DNA from: Actinomycetes bacterium
GTDB taxonomy: Bacteria > Actinomycetota > Acidimicrobiia > Acidimicrobiales > Palsa-688
Assembly: GCA_021811865.1 (NCBI GenBank)
Contig: JAKAQB010000011.1
Span: forward strand, 1-64,000
DNA length: 64,000 bases
Reading direction: 5' to 3'
Shown: piece by piece, positions 1 to 8,561 of the stretch
How positions within the stretch are numbered: the stretch's first letter is position 1
Layout of the letters: each line of letters starts with the position of its first letter
Program-made: the position numbers and the translations under genes
The notes under the pieces: model-generated
Databases searched by the model: none
What the model saw: only the letters and a program-made list of their open reading frames with translations
Told to the model about the DNA's origin: nothing

Positions 1-979
1 AGTAGGCGGCGAAGGGGTAGAGAGTCCTCGTCTTGAAGTAGCGCGACAAGAAGAAGACCGCGAAGAGGGACGTCGCGGCGGCGGCGAGGCTTCCGGCCAC
101 GACCTGACCTCTGATGCCGTTGCCGAGGTGGCCGAGGAGGTCGGGAACCTTGAGAGCGCCGGCGGCGAAGATGACCGGCGTCGAGAGCAAGAAGGAGAAG
201 CGCAGGGCGTTCTCCCGGTTGAGGCCGCGGTACATGCCGCCGACCATGGCCACGCCCTCCCGGCTGATCCCTGCCAGCAGGGCGAGCGCCTGGGCCGCGC
301 CGACGATCGCCGCGCTCGGGACCCCGAAGCCGGCGAGCTGGCGTTCGGCATCTTCGTCCATGGGGACGATGCGGTCGTCGCGCAGGCGACGGGCCGCGGA
401 GCGTGACACAGAGGGCGACGAGGCGGCATGTTCGGGGATCTCGAAACGCGCGGCGAGGCCACCTTGGACGGCGGCGGGGATCCGGGTCGGGCGAGGGTGG
501 CGGTGGAACCACTCGCCGGCGAGCAGGATGGCACCGTTGGCCATGAGGAAGATGGCGGCGGCGAGCGGCTTGGCGAACAGGACCCGGAAGTCGTGCTCGA
601 AGATCAGCCCGAGCGCGCCGACCGGGACGGTGGCGATCACGATCAGCCAGGCCAGCCGCTCGTCGTAGGTGGCGACCCGGCGGCGGACGAGGCTGCGAAA
701 GAACCCGGCGATCAGCCGAGCCCATTCCCGGGCGTAGAAGCCGAGCAGGACGACCGCGGTGGCCAGGTGCAGCCCGACGATGAAGGCCAGGTACGGGCTT
801 TCGGATTGGGACTCCTGGGTGACGAGGGTGCCCCAGGAGCCGCCGATCCACGACGGGATGAGCACGGTGTGGCCGAGGCTCGAGATCGGGAACAGCTCGG
901 TGAGCCCTTGGATAAGGCCGATGACGATGGCCTGGAAGTAGTTCATGTGGTACACGCCGTGGGCGGCGCCAAGCAGCAT
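1..979 (-). CDS. uppP: Undecaprenyl-diphosphatase (UppP/BacA family), partial
   Basis: This is an integral membrane phosphatase that recycles undecaprenyl diphosphate for cell-wall and polysaccharide synthesis. The reverse strand reads an N-terminal helix followed by QGLTELFPISSLGH, the first UppP signature. Later comes AGISREGVAMV at the place of the usual PGxSRSGxT motif, then YFKTRTLYPFAAY near the window edge, typical of the last helices. The ATG at 979 has an AGGAG about nine bases upstream; a second in-frame ATG lies at 946. The gene runs off the left edge, so the C-terminus is missing. With about 326 codons visible it is already longer than the usual 270-residue enzyme, because of a hydrophilic insert mid-protein. 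The second motif is degenerate (SREG for SRSG), which suggests an actinobacterial paralogue rather than the sole housekeeping copy; that point is inference. Confidence 0.85.
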   Translation of the reverse strand, partial: MLLGAAHGVYHMNYFQAIVIGLIQGLTELFPISSLGHTVLIPSWIGGSWGTLVTQESQSESPYLAFIVGLHLATAVVLLGFYAREWARLIAGFFRSLVRRRVATYDERLAWLIVIATVPVGALGLIFEHDFRVLFAKPLAAAIFLMANGAILLAGEWFHRHPRPTRIPAAVQGGLAARFEIPEHAASSPSVSRSAARRLRDDRIVPMDEDAERQLAGFGVPSAAIVGAAQALALLAGISREGVAMVGGMYRGLNRENALRFSFLLSTPVIFAAGALKVPDLLGHLGNGIRGQVVAGSLAAAATSLFAVFFLSRYFKTRTLYPFAAY

Positions 980-1059
980 GGGCGATCTCCTCGCCGCCGG
1001 TCGGAGCGGCTCTCTCGAGCAACTGGCCGGCCGAACGTAGCACAGACTCCACCGTTGGG

Positions 1060-1077
1060 ATGTAGCATTCGTTACAT
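1060..1077. promoter_or_regulatory. Inverted repeat ATGTA-N8-TACAT over a start codon
   Basis: Perfect 5-base arms at 1060-1064 and 1073-1077 flank 8 bases, and the ATG of the downstream ChrB-type gene begins inside the right arm. No Shine-Dalgarno sequence is visible, so the message may be leaderless. A dimeric repressor bound here would block initiation; no regulator can be named. Confidence 0.3.
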
Positions 1078-1603
1078 GGCGTGGCGGGTTCTCACCTACC
1101 GGCTGTCGGGCGACGAGTCCCGGCACCGGGTGGCCGTGTGGCGGGAGCTGCGCCGGGTAGGGGCGGTGGCGCTGCAGTCGGCGACGTGGGCGGTCCCGGT
1201 CGGAGACCCCTTCGACGAGGGGCTGGAGCGGGCGGTCGCGCTGGTGAAGCGCTCGGGGGGTCAGGCGCTGTGCTTCGAGGTGAGCACCTCGGAGGAGACC
1301 TTGGCGGCGATCGAGGCGCTCTACACCGCTGAGCGGGAGGCGGAGTGGGTCGAGCTCTGCGCCGAGTGCGACAAGACCGAGGCCGAGCTGCGCGGCGAGA
1401 TCGGCAAGGAGAAGTTCACCCTCGCCGAGCTGGACGAGGAGGAGCAGAACGTCGACCGGCTGCGGCGCTGGTGCCGGGAGCTGCGGGCGAAGGACCTCTT
1501 CGGCGCCGCCTCGGCCACCCTCGCCGAGCGGCACCTCAAGGACTGCGCCGAGCTGCTCGAGACCTTCGCCGAGCACGTCTACGAGGCTCGCGGGCGGCCA
1601 TGA
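1076..1603 (+). CDS. ChrB N-terminal-domain protein
   Basis: This 175-residue protein matches the ChrB N-terminal family associated with chromate resistance loci. It starts with a strand-rich module (WRVLTYRLSGDESRHRVAVW, then GAVALQSATWAVP) and continues with a charged helical half rich in Glu, Lys and Arg (residues about 95-170). ChrB proteins are thought to sense chromate or regulate the ChrA exporter, but no chrA is present here. No ribosome-binding site precedes the ATG at 1076; the start lies inside an inverted repeat. A relic of an ArsR-type regulator follows immediately, so the two may once have formed a metal- or oxidant-response unit. The family assignment rests on pattern recognition only. 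Confidence 0.6.
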   Translation: MAWRVLTYRLSGDESRHRVAVWRELRRVGAVALQSATWAVPVGDPFDEGLERAVALVKRSGGQALCFEVSTSEETLAAIEALYTAEREAEWVELCAECDKTEAELRGEIGKEKFTLAELDEEEQNVDRLRRWCRELRAKDLFGAASATLAERHLKDCAELLETFAEHVYEARGRP

Positions 1604-1661
1604 GAAGCGCCGGTGCCAGGATCGGTCGCCGCCAGGTGCTCCCGTCGTAGGGCGGGGTTCG

Positions 1662-1859
1662 TCACCGCCTTCGGCCCAAGCCGACAGCCGCGCCGACCTC
1701 TACGAGCAGCTGGCGCGCATCGGCAAGGTGGTCGTGCACCCCAAGCGCATCGAGCTGCTCGACCTGCTCTGCCAGGCCGAGCGCAGCGTCGAGGCCTTGG
1801 CCGTGGCGACGGGGCTCAAGCTCACGGCTCTTTCCCGTGAAAACGCTTTCATGCGGTAA
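1662..1859 (+). pseudogene. N-terminal relic of an ArsR/rhodanese-type regulator
   Basis: The frame from 1662 reads a typical winged-helix N-terminus: LYEQLARIGKVVVHPKRIEL, then LLDLLCQAERSVEALAVATGLKLT. This is the start of ArsR regulators that usually carry a C-terminal rhodanese domain. Homology stops at GLKLT; a short unrelated tail ends at TAA 1857-1859. The recognition helix and everything after it are gone, and no good start codon is present. I call it a truncated, non-functional remnant. Confidence 0.6.
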
Positions 1860-2006
1860 GTACCGCTAGTCTGACTGACAATGTTGTGGGGGGGATGGGA
1901 GCACCACGAAAGCCCGGGGCTGGGCTGGCGGGCAAGGAGACCCTGGTCAAGTACCTCCCGCTCAGGACCTGAGCTGCTGGCCGCCGGGGTTGCCCGGCAG
2001 GCCCCC

Positions 2007-3701
2007 CTAGCCGGTGACAGTAACCAGGTCGCCGATGGCCAGATGGCCAAAAGCGACCTGGGCGGTGGCAATGGGGAGCTCGGCGCAGCCCAGGCTCTGG
2101 CGTGCGCCGTAGGAAGCCCGCAGGAAGCCATGCACCGCGTCGCCACCGTTGAAGTAGTTGATCCAGTGCACGAGGTCGTGGTACGTGGAACCGTCGGGAT
2201 TGGTCCCGTTCATGTACCTCTGGACGTAGCGCAGGTAGATCGGGAAGGTGCCGTTGGCGGTCGGGTCCTGAGCTATGCCGGTGTTGGTTGGTGAGGTGAG
2301 CACGACCGACCCGTTCTCCCACAGGGTGAGGCTCTCGGGGGCCGCCTGGCTGACCTGCACGTAGGAGTAGCCGCTGGGATCGCTCCGACGGGCAACGGCG
2401 GCCTGGAGGAGCGCATTCCAGGTCGAGGCATTCGCCAGCTGGGCGACGGTGGCGGCGTCCACCGTATAGCCGTCGTAGTTGCCCAGGGTCGAGTCGAACG
2501 CCATCAGGGCGCCCTTCAGTATCAGGTTGGGCGAGCCGGCGATCCACTCGGCCCGGAGGCTGGCTGGCGTCGATGCCCAGCGCCAGGAGAAGCTGCCCGC
2601 GAGGGGGTGCGAGATAGTTGCCTCCTCCGCGGCGACGGTGGTCGGCTCGACGACGCCCTGGGCGGGCACGAAGCGCAAGGGCAGGTAGTGCAGGCCAGCA
2701 AGGATCTGCTCGAGGCGCAGGATCGAGCCCGGGCCCACGACGAAGCGGTAGCTGCTGGTCGCATTCTGGCTGCTCGAAGCCGCTGCCGTGGCAGCGGCCC
2801 TGGCGCCGAGGATCGACACGGCCCGGTCGAAGCCGACGGTCACCGTGGTGTCGGGTCCGAAGCCGAAGCCGCTCGGGGTGAACCTCAACGTGTCGGGTCC
2901 CGGCCGGCTCCACACTCCGGGCACTGTCGGCGACAGGGACGGCCTGGCGGTGCCGAGGAGCTTGGCCACTGGCTGGGAGAAGGTGATGGTGATCGGCGCG
3001 TCCGGGGCGGCAGTGGAGCTCCCCGGGGCGGGGCTGGCCGCCGCTACCGGTCCACCGCCGGGAGGCGCCACGAACCATGTCACCGTGACCGTATGTGAGC
3101 CGACGGCCTCCCACGAGACCGGGGCCGCCGACACCTGGAGCGAGCCGGTGGCGGAGGCGGACGGCGGGGAGAGGTAGACCTCGGTGGCCGGCCACCGGAG
3201 GTCGAGCACCTGCAACGGGCTCCCGGGGAAGCGGTAGTCGACCACGCTCACCGCCCGGTCGAAGCGCACCGGCACCTTACGGGCGCTCGACGCAAGGACG
3301 ACCGCGAGGGCGGGAGGCCCGTCGGGGGTCCGCACGGTCGTGGTGGCCGAGACCCCAGGGCCGACCAGCCAGCGCAACCACGACGGCGAAGCAGCGGAGG
3401 CGGTGATCCGCACTTCCTGGCCCTGCGCGAGGCGATGGGCGGGCACGAACCCCCCGTCAGCGGCGACGAGGGCGAGCGCGCGACCAGCGCTCGTGGCCTG
3501 CACGCCAGTCAGTGTGGCGTCGAGACCGCTCACGCGGACCTGGGCGAGCACCCGGCCCGAAGCGGACACCGAAACCCTGGGCCGGCCCATGATGGAGGCG
3601 GCGGCCACCGCTGCCGCTGCCAGGACCACCACGACGCCCGCACCCGCAGCGAGGTACCTCCACCAGTGTGAATGCCCTATCCCGGTCTGACCAGTCGCCA
3701 C
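2007..3701 (-). CDS. L,D-transpeptidase (YkuD domain), membrane-anchored
   Basis: This 564-residue protein is anchored by an N-terminal transmembrane segment (about residues 14-37) with a long extracytoplasmic region. The middle contains Ig-like, BACON-type repeats rich in Ser, Thr, Ala and Pro. The C-terminal 120 residues form the catalytic YkuD domain: HGFLRASYGARQSLGCAELP holds the invariant His and the SxGCxE/R catalytic Cys motif. Such enzymes form 3-3 cross-links in peptidoglycan or attach proteins to it. The GTG start at 3701 has a GGTGAGG-like site upstream. It is isolated, with no operon partner. Confidence 0.85.
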   Translation of the reverse strand: MATGQTGIGHSHWWRYLAAGAGVVVVLAAAAVAAASIMGRPRVSVSASGRVLAQVRVSGLDATLTGVQATSAGRALALVAADGGFVPAHRLAQGQEVRITASAASPSWLRWLVGPGVSATTTVRTPDGPPALAVVLASSARKVPVRFDRAVSVVDYRFPGSPLQVLDLRWPATEVYLSPPSASATGSLQVSAAPVSWEAVGSHTVTVTWFVAPPGGGPVAAASPAPGSSTAAPDAPITITFSQPVAKLLGTARPSLSPTVPGVWSRPGPDTLRFTPSGFGFGPDTTVTVGFDRAVSILGARAAATAAASSSQNATSSYRFVVGPGSILRLEQILAGLHYLPLRFVPAQGVVEPTTVAAEEATISHPLAGSFSWRWASTPASLRAEWIAGSPNLILKGALMAFDSTLGNYDGYTVDAATVAQLANASTWNALLQAAVARRSDPSGYSYVQVSQAAPESLTLWENGSVVLTSPTNTGIAQDPTANGTFPIYLRYVQRYMNGTNPDGSTYHDLVHWINYFNGGDAVHGFLRASYGARQSLGCAELPIATAQVAFGHLAIGDLVTVTG

Positions 3702-3841
3702 GCCTCACCGTCCTCGCCTAGCGTCCCCCAGTGTCTCACGGCTGCGGGGAAGGTGGGTGCCGGCGCACGTAGGGCTGGTCGGCCCCCTTCGGGCTCCTCA
3801 GCCGGCCCGCTGACCTAGGAGGACCTCTAGGGGCGGGACCG

Positions 3842-4007
3842 ATGAGGCGAGTCCGCTCCGGCCGATCCCTTCCCGCCGTCCGCGCCGCGGACAGCTGCAG
3901 CCCTGGTTGTCGGGGCGCTCGTGCTCAGCGCCCTTCCCGGGACCGCGGCCGTCGCGGCAAGGCCCGCCTCTCCTACACCCCCACCTTCAGTAGCCCCCAG
4001 GCGCTGA
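3842..4007 (+). pseudogene. Frameshifted signal-peptide fragment of a secreted protein
   Basis: ATG 3842 opens a basic n-region (MRRVRSGRSLPAVRA). A one-base shift near 3887 is needed to continue into a textbook hydrophobic core and cleavage region (TAAALVVGALVLSALPGTAA), which ends at TGA 4005-4007 after a Pro-rich stretch. An AGGAGG lies about 22 bases upstream. I see a former exported protein whose body is lost. Confidence 0.35.
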
Positions 4008-4360
4008 CCGCCACCGTCAGCTTCAGAGACGCCGGCGGCGAGAGGATCGCGGCTGGCGACCACCTCGGTGCACCCCTGGGGTACCGCCCCCTGGCGCCAA
4101 GAACTGGACTCCGCTGGGGGGCTTGGGCAGGTCTGGTAGTGGTACAGCGCGTCCGGTTCGAGAACCCGGTGTTACCGGTGAGGGATGGCAGCGCCGGCGG
4201 CGCGCCGACCCCGGACGTGATGGCCACGATGATGGCCTTGATCCTGCGAGGACTTGTCGGATCGGGAGGCATGCGACCGGTTGGGGCGTGACCTGTTGTG
4301 GCAGGCGGCTGTCGGGGCGCATCCCGGCTACAGACCTGTTCGATGCTACATCCGGCATGA
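4008..4360. other. Non-coding stretch, nothing supported
   Basis: About 350 bases between the secreted-protein relic and the ammonia-lyase homologue. Open frames exist on both strands but none has a recognisable domain or a ribosome-binding site. Confidence 0.4.
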
Positions 4361-6010
4361 TCAGGGTCGAGACGTCCGATCTGGCGTCCCGGTGGACGGC
4401 GGGAGTGATCGGCCCGGGATGGCGATGTCGTCGGTGATGTCTTCTTCGGGGAGCCAGCCGGGGCCGTGCTGGTAGGACAACTCGGGGCGGGCGCCGGCCC
4501 CTGGTGTCACCCGGGCTCCCAGCTCGCCGCTGGCGACGGCCCGGACGACACCGTCGATGTCAGGGTCCCAGGTGGCCACATCGGTGAGCATCGAGACGTG
4601 CTCTCGCACGGTCCCATAGGCGAGCGCCGTGCCCTTCCCGAGCGGCCACCGGCCCCGGATGTCGATCGCCTGGGCGGCGATGATGAGCTCGTGAGCGATG
4701 AAACGGTGCACCAGCGAAACCAGCTCGTGGGTGCGGCGCACCGACAGCGGCGCCATGCTCGCTTGGTCCTCCATCCCCTCGGCGATCTGGCCGTCGTAGT
4801 CGAGCACGACGGGATCGGCGAGCGAGCGGGACTCGGCCGCCAGCGCCGCACACCACCGGCCCATCGGTTTGAGGCCATTGGTCGGGCCCGGGTCCAAGGC
4901 TAGCTCGCTCGGCAGGCCACTGAAGTGCTCCCACAGCAGCTTGTGGACTCGCTCGTTGCCCACCTTGACTGCGTTGGCGATGGCGAGACGCAACAAGTCG
5001 AATGCCATCGCGACCCCCGAGACGTCGAAGTTGCCGACGGAGACGATGACGCCTTCGTCGACAAGGACGAGCGGGTTGTCGTTAGCCGCGTTGAGCTCCG
5101 CCTCGAGGGTGAGGCGGCTGTAGGCGAGGGCGTCGTAAAGAGCGCCATGGCTGCGGGGCACGCAGCGGAACGACAGCGGGTCCTGCAGGTTACGGGCCGC
5201 GCCCGGCTCCCAGAGGTAGGAGCCCTCGAGCAGCTCGCGCAGGCGCCCGGCGGCGGTGTTGAGGCCGATCTGGGGCTGGAGGCGGGCGGCGCCGGCATGG
5301 ATGATCGACAGGTTGGCGGCGAACCCCTCGAGGGAGAGCGCCGAGCTGACCTGCAACCAGTCGACGAGATCGGCGACGTCGTGGAGCACGAGGGCCCCCC
5401 GGCCGAGCGTCACGCCGTTGGCGCTGATGAGCGCGAGCGCTTCTTTCGCCGCCAACTCGATCGGCTCGAGGCCGACGGCGCGCAGCGCTGCCCGCCCGTC
5501 CATCACCCGCCCGCCGACGCTGGCGCGCCCGATCCCGATCAGGACCTTGCCGATGTCGGACATCTCCGACAGGTCACCCTGGCCGACAGAGCCCACCTCG
5601 CGCACCACCGGGTCGACGTCACGGTTCAGCAACTCGACCAGCAGCTCGATCAACTCGCGCCGCACACCGACCCCCGCCTTGGCCATACCGTTCGCCCGGG
5701 TCACCATCATCGCCCGCACGACATCGGCCGGCAGCGGCCGGCCGTAGGAGGAGGTCTGGTCGGCGATGGTGGCGAACGAGAAGCGGCCCAGGTCCTCCGG
5801 CGGGATCCGATAGCGGTAGAACGAGCCGAGCCCGGTGTTGAGACCGTAAACCGCCTCGCCGCTGGCCAAGACGGCCTCGACGACGTCCCGGGCGAGCCGC
5901 ACCCGCCGCAACGCCTCCTCCGATATGCCCACCCGCACCCTGTCCCGGGCGACCGCGACGACCTCCTCCACGCTGAGGCGGTCACCGGTGAGCTCCACCA
6001 ACTCCGCCAT
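4361..6010 (-). CDS. HAL/PAL-superfamily protein lacking the MIO triad
   Basis: This 549-residue protein belongs to the histidine/phenylalanine ammonia-lyase fold. It keeps the N-terminal VYGLNTGLG with the catalytic-loop Tyr, FRCVPRSHGALYD, NAANDNPLV and the GMEDQASMAP region, all in family order. The Ala-Ser-Gly that cyclises into the MIO electrophile is missing: where lyases read GSVGASGDL, this protein reads GSVGQGDLSEMS, one residue shorter and without the Ser. It should not form MIO by the known route, so ammonia-lyase activity is doubtful. A repurposed binding or lyase activity is possible. The ATG at 6010 starts where family members do; an in-frame GTG at 6064 would add 18 residues. 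Neither start has a strong ribosome site. No catabolic partners lie nearby. Confidence 0.8.
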   Translation of the reverse strand: MAELVELTGDRLSVEEVVAVARDRVRVGISEEALRRVRLARDVVEAVLASGEAVYGLNTGLGSFYRYRIPPEDLGRFSFATIADQTSSYGRPLPADVVRAMMVTRANGMAKAGVGVRRELIELLVELLNRDVDPVVREVGSVGQGDLSEMSDIGKVLIGIGRASVGGRVMDGRAALRAVGLEPIELAAKEALALISANGVTLGRGALVLHDVADLVDWLQVSSALSLEGFAANLSIIHAGAARLQPQIGLNTAAGRLRELLEGSYLWEPGAARNLQDPLSFRCVPRSHGALYDALAYSRLTLEAELNAANDNPLVLVDEGVIVSVGNFDVSGVAMAFDLLRLAIANAVKVGNERVHKLLWEHFSGLPSELALDPGPTNGLKPMGRWCAALAAESRSLADPVVLDYDGQIAEGMEDQASMAPLSVRRTHELVSLVHRFIAHELIIAAQAIDIRGRWPLGKGTALAYGTVREHVSMLTDVATWDPDIDGVVRAVASGELGARVTPGAGARPELSYQHGPGWLPEEDITDDIAIPGRSLPPSTGTPDRTSRP

Positions 6011-6249
6011 CTCAGCCGGCTTGCTTCCCGGCGCAGCCGTCCCCACGCGTAGTGCCCACGTCACTGGACACTAAACCGGCCAGGCACCTTGCGGGACGCC
6101 ACCGGGTCACCGCCAACAGGCTCTAGCAGCACAGGCGGGGACGGCGCGTGCCGAGCACCCTCGGCTGGTAGCGCCATGGTCCCGACCCAGCCCCGACCAG
6201 AACCGATCGCGGTCTGCCCCCATCCCGACGACTAGTACAGCATTTCGGC

Positions 6250-6535
6250 TCGGGTGACGTGATCGGGTCCTTCGTCGAACAGGGGAGCATTGTCCGGCTG
6301 CTGTGCTTCACCCACGGGGAGGCGTCCACCCTCGGCGCTTGCCCCGGCCGCTCGGAGAGCTGCGGGCCGAGAAGCTCGGGGCGGCCGCGAGCATCTTCGG
6401 TATCAGGGCGTGCAAGCTGCACGGCTACCCCGACGGGCAACTCACCGGCGGGGCGGCTCTCGCCATGCTGGCCGGCCTCGTCGAAGAGGAGGCGGCAGGT
6501 GCCGAGCTCCTGCTCGCCTTCCATGGTCACTCCTT
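6250..6535 (+). pseudogene. PIG-L/LmbE deacetylase relic
   Basis: One frame reads SIVRLLCFTHGEASTLG, characteristic of the PIG-L (MshB/LmbE) fold. After a frameshift near 6340 another frame continues ELRAEKLGAAASIFGI, then KLHGYPDGQLTGG and ELLLAFHG. The N-terminal HPDDE metal-binding segment and the C-terminal half are absent. It is a decayed fragment of a sugar N-deacetylase. Confidence 0.6.
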
Positions 6536-6700
6536 TCGCTGTGGCCTCCGGTGCCGGCGGTGCCCCTACTTGCCGTTCGTCTCCCACGGATGCCCGAGCA
6601 GCGTGAACAGCGCGCAGCATCTCGGTGGCGTCGCGCTTGGTGACCGACGGTGTACCGACGTACCGACACCCTGATTGCCGGGCAGCGGTAGCCTTGGGCT

Positions 6701-7195
6701 ATGAGCAAGGAAGCGTCCGAGGCCACAGAACGTGCCGTGGTTCGCCTCGAACTGGAGGACGGCTACCGGTTCTGGGTCCACCTCGGAGAGGGGTTCCCAC
6801 CACTGCTCATGGATGAGCCTGCACCCCTCGGAGCCGGCGCCGGTCCGAACGCCTCTGCGGTACTGGCGGCTGCGGTGGGCAACTGCTTGAGCGCGAGTCT
6901 CCTGTACTGCCTACGCCGGGCCCACATCGACGTCACGGACCTGCGCACCGAGGCGGAGGTCGTCCCGGCGCGTAATGCTGAAGGCCGCCTGCGCATCGGC
7001 GCAATTCGGGTCGAGTTGCATCCCGAGGTCGCACCCGGCGCCGAGGGACGCCTCATGCGTTGCCTCGAGCTGTTCGAAAACTTCTGCGTCGTGACCGAGA
7101 GCGTCCGGGCTGGCATCGAGGTCGCCGTCGAGGTCATCCCGGCCATGCCTGAGGGTGACAAGGCGGCCGAGGCCTCTGACGTGAGCGCTGACTGA
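6701..7195 (+). CDS. OsmC/Ohr family protein
   Basis: A 164-residue protein with the OsmC layout. A first beta-rich half is followed by a helix carrying GNCLSASLLYCLRRA, whose Cys is the peroxidatic position. A second half contains ENFCVVTESVRAG with the resolving Cys. The family reduces organic hydroperoxides using lipoyl- or thiol-based donors. Both catalytic cysteines are present, so activity is plausible. It lacks a strong ribosome site before ATG 6701. It sits next to a VOC protein 100 bases downstream, possibly co-expressed. Confidence 0.8.
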   Translation: MSKEASEATERAVVRLELEDGYRFWVHLGEGFPPLLMDEPAPLGAGAGPNASAVLAAAVGNCLSASLLYCLRRAHIDVTDLRTEAEVVPARNAEGRLRIGAIRVELHPEVAPGAEGRLMRCLELFENFCVVTESVRAGIEVAVEVIPAMPEGDKAAEASDVSAD

Positions 7196-7295
7196 GCCAC
7201 GACCGGCCAGCGGGGCGAAGGCGGGCGCACCCTGACTGGTTACGAAGTTCTCGCCCGTAACGGTGTAGACACCGGTCCACGGAAGGGAGCTACTA

Positions 7296-7649
7296 GTGAG
7301 CGAGTACGACGTGAGGATGGTCGTGCTGTCGACCGACAACCTCGATGAGTCCATCCGGTTTTACACTGAGACACTCGGCATGCCACTAAAGTTCCGCGAC
7401 GGAGCCCACTTCGCGGCCCTCGACGGTGGATCGGTCACCATCGCGCTGGCGACCGCGGTGGACCATCCCATGCCCGGACAAGTCGTCGTCGGCATCAAGA
7501 CCGCCAATGTTGACACCGCCGCGCAGGCTATTGAGGCCAACGGCGGTGGCATCGTGAAAGGACCGTACACCGACGCCCACGAGCGCCGGGTAGTGGTCTA
7601 CGACAACAAGGGTAACAGCCTGGTCTTCTACACTCCGCTGGCCCGGTGA
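7296..7649 (+). CDS. VOC (glyoxalase/bleomycin-resistance fold) protein
   Basis: A 117-residue single VOC domain made of two beta-alpha-beta-beta-beta modules. The first reads VVLSTDNLDESIRFYTETLG. The second ends in VVVYDNKGNSLVFYTPL, with GNSLVFYT at the position of the metal-binding Glu/His strand. The GTG at 7296 has a clear GGAAGGGAG upstream. Substrate is not predictable: members include glyoxalases, dioxygenases and resistance proteins. It follows the OsmC gene on the same strand. Confidence 0.8.
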   Translation: MSEYDVRMVVLSTDNLDESIRFYTETLGMPLKFRDGAHFAALDGGSVTIALATAVDHPMPGQVVVGIKTANVDTAAQAIEANGGGIVKGPYTDAHERRVVVYDNKGNSLVFYTPLAR

Positions 7650-7699
7650 GGAAGGTTTGCCCGGCCCGTCGCGCCTCGGCTGGCGGGAGGCGGCTCGGG

Positions 7700-7858
7700 A
7701 GAAGCCGCCAGTACCGGCGGTCGGGCTTTGCCGGCTTGACGGCTGGCCGGCACGCCGGTCGAGGTGGTGGACCGGCGCAACTTTCGCACCTTCCAGCCGC
7801 TCCTCTACCAGGTGGCGACCGCCGCCCTCGATCCCGGGAACCGGCTACTGGTGCGGTG
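7700..7858 (+). pseudogene. N-terminal relic of type II NADH dehydrogenase
   Basis: After a degenerate GFAGL Rossmann fragment in one frame, another frame reads TPVEVVDRRNFRTFQPLLYQ followed by VATAAL. This is highly characteristic of NDH-2 enzymes, where the first NAD-binding fold leads into NxxxFxPLLYxVA. The remainder of the roughly 400-residue enzyme is missing, and it ends at a TGA near 7858, overlapping the next gene on the other strand. Confidence 0.6.
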
Positions 7859-8336
7859 AGCCGGGCTTCACGACCATGAGGACGATGATGGCGACTAGCA
7901 CCGCCGTCGCCAAGTAGTTGAAGATGAGCGCCCGGCGGTCGCCGAGAAGGGCACGCAGCTCTGCGCTCGGGGGCAGCTGCTGAGCGGCCAGGGCGATGGC
8001 GAGCCTGCGGGCCTTCTTGGGCCGTTGGCCGCCCACCGACCCGAGCGCTGCGACCAGGACGAGGAGCCCGATCGCCGCGTCGACCCAGGGCGTGCCGTAA
8101 CCCCAGTGCCCGAGGTCGACCAGCCACAGCCCGAAACCAGCAACGAGCAGCATCCCTCCGGCCACCAGCACGGCACCGATGCGGGCCAGGCCGAGCAGGA
8201 GAGCGATCTCGGCACAGCTGGGCCTGCGCCGTGCCGCCTCGAAGCCCGCCGCGGCGACCACGGTGCCCGAGACGAGCGAGAAGGCGCCGAACACGTGCAG
8301 GCACAGCGCCACGTCATAGAGCCAGGTAGGGGTCAC
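7845..8336 (-). CDS. DUF2269-type integral membrane protein
   Basis: A 163-residue protein with four predicted transmembrane helices: YDVALCLHVFGAFSLVSGTV at the N-terminus, two central helices separated by a Gly/Trp-rich loop, and a last helix ending in VLMVVKPG. The His in the first helix and the spacing resemble DUF2269. Function is unknown. The GTG at 8336 overlaps the stop of the upstream 75-residue ORF (GTGA), so the two are probably translationally coupled. Confidence 0.6.
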   Translation of the reverse strand: MTPTWLYDVALCLHVFGAFSLVSGTVVAAAGFEAARRRPSCAEIALLLGLARIGAVLVAGGMLLVAGFGLWLVDLGHWGYGTPWVDAAIGLLVLVAALGSVGGQRPKKARRLAIALAAQQLPPSAELRALLGDRRALIFNYLATAVLVAIIVLMVVKPGSPHQ

Positions 8337-8560
8337 GGCCGGGCCAGCCGGCGTCTGGTTCCGGCCTTGAGGCGGGCGTGGACCTCGACGGTGGACTCGA
8401 GCGGGAACACCTCGGCGATCCGGGCGCTCAACCCGACGGCCAGGAGCATGCCGGTTGGGCCAGGGACAGCCACGTCCGGCCCGCCAGCGACGAGAGCCTC
8501 TGGGGGTCCGAGCCGCTCGGCGTGGGCGGCGCGCACCGTCGTTCCTCCACGGGCGGCCAT
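8333..8560 (-). CDS. Hypothetical 75-aa protein
   Basis: A short Ala/Val-rich frame from ATG 8560. Support is only its GTGA overlap with the DUF2269 gene downstream and its position directly after the PAS relic. No domain is recognised; it contains Gly/Pro turns and a basic tail (RLKAGTRRRLARP). It could be the remnant of a longer coding region. Confidence 0.35.
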   Translation of the reverse strand: MAARGGTTVRAAHAERLGPPEALVAGGPDVAVPGPTGMLLAVGLSARIAEVFPLESTVEVHARLKAGTRRRLARP

Positions 8561-8561
8561 G

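Noticed and set aside
6123..6525. Minus-strand ORF with a good GAAAGGAG site at ATG about 6525
   Set aside because: It is antisense to the PIG-L relic, low-complexity and without a domain; the ribosome-like site is probably chance.
7699..7729. Terminator-like hairpin after the VOC gene
   Set aside because: The inverted bases coincide with the Gly-rich Rossmann codons of the NDH-2 relic, and the arms contain mismatches.
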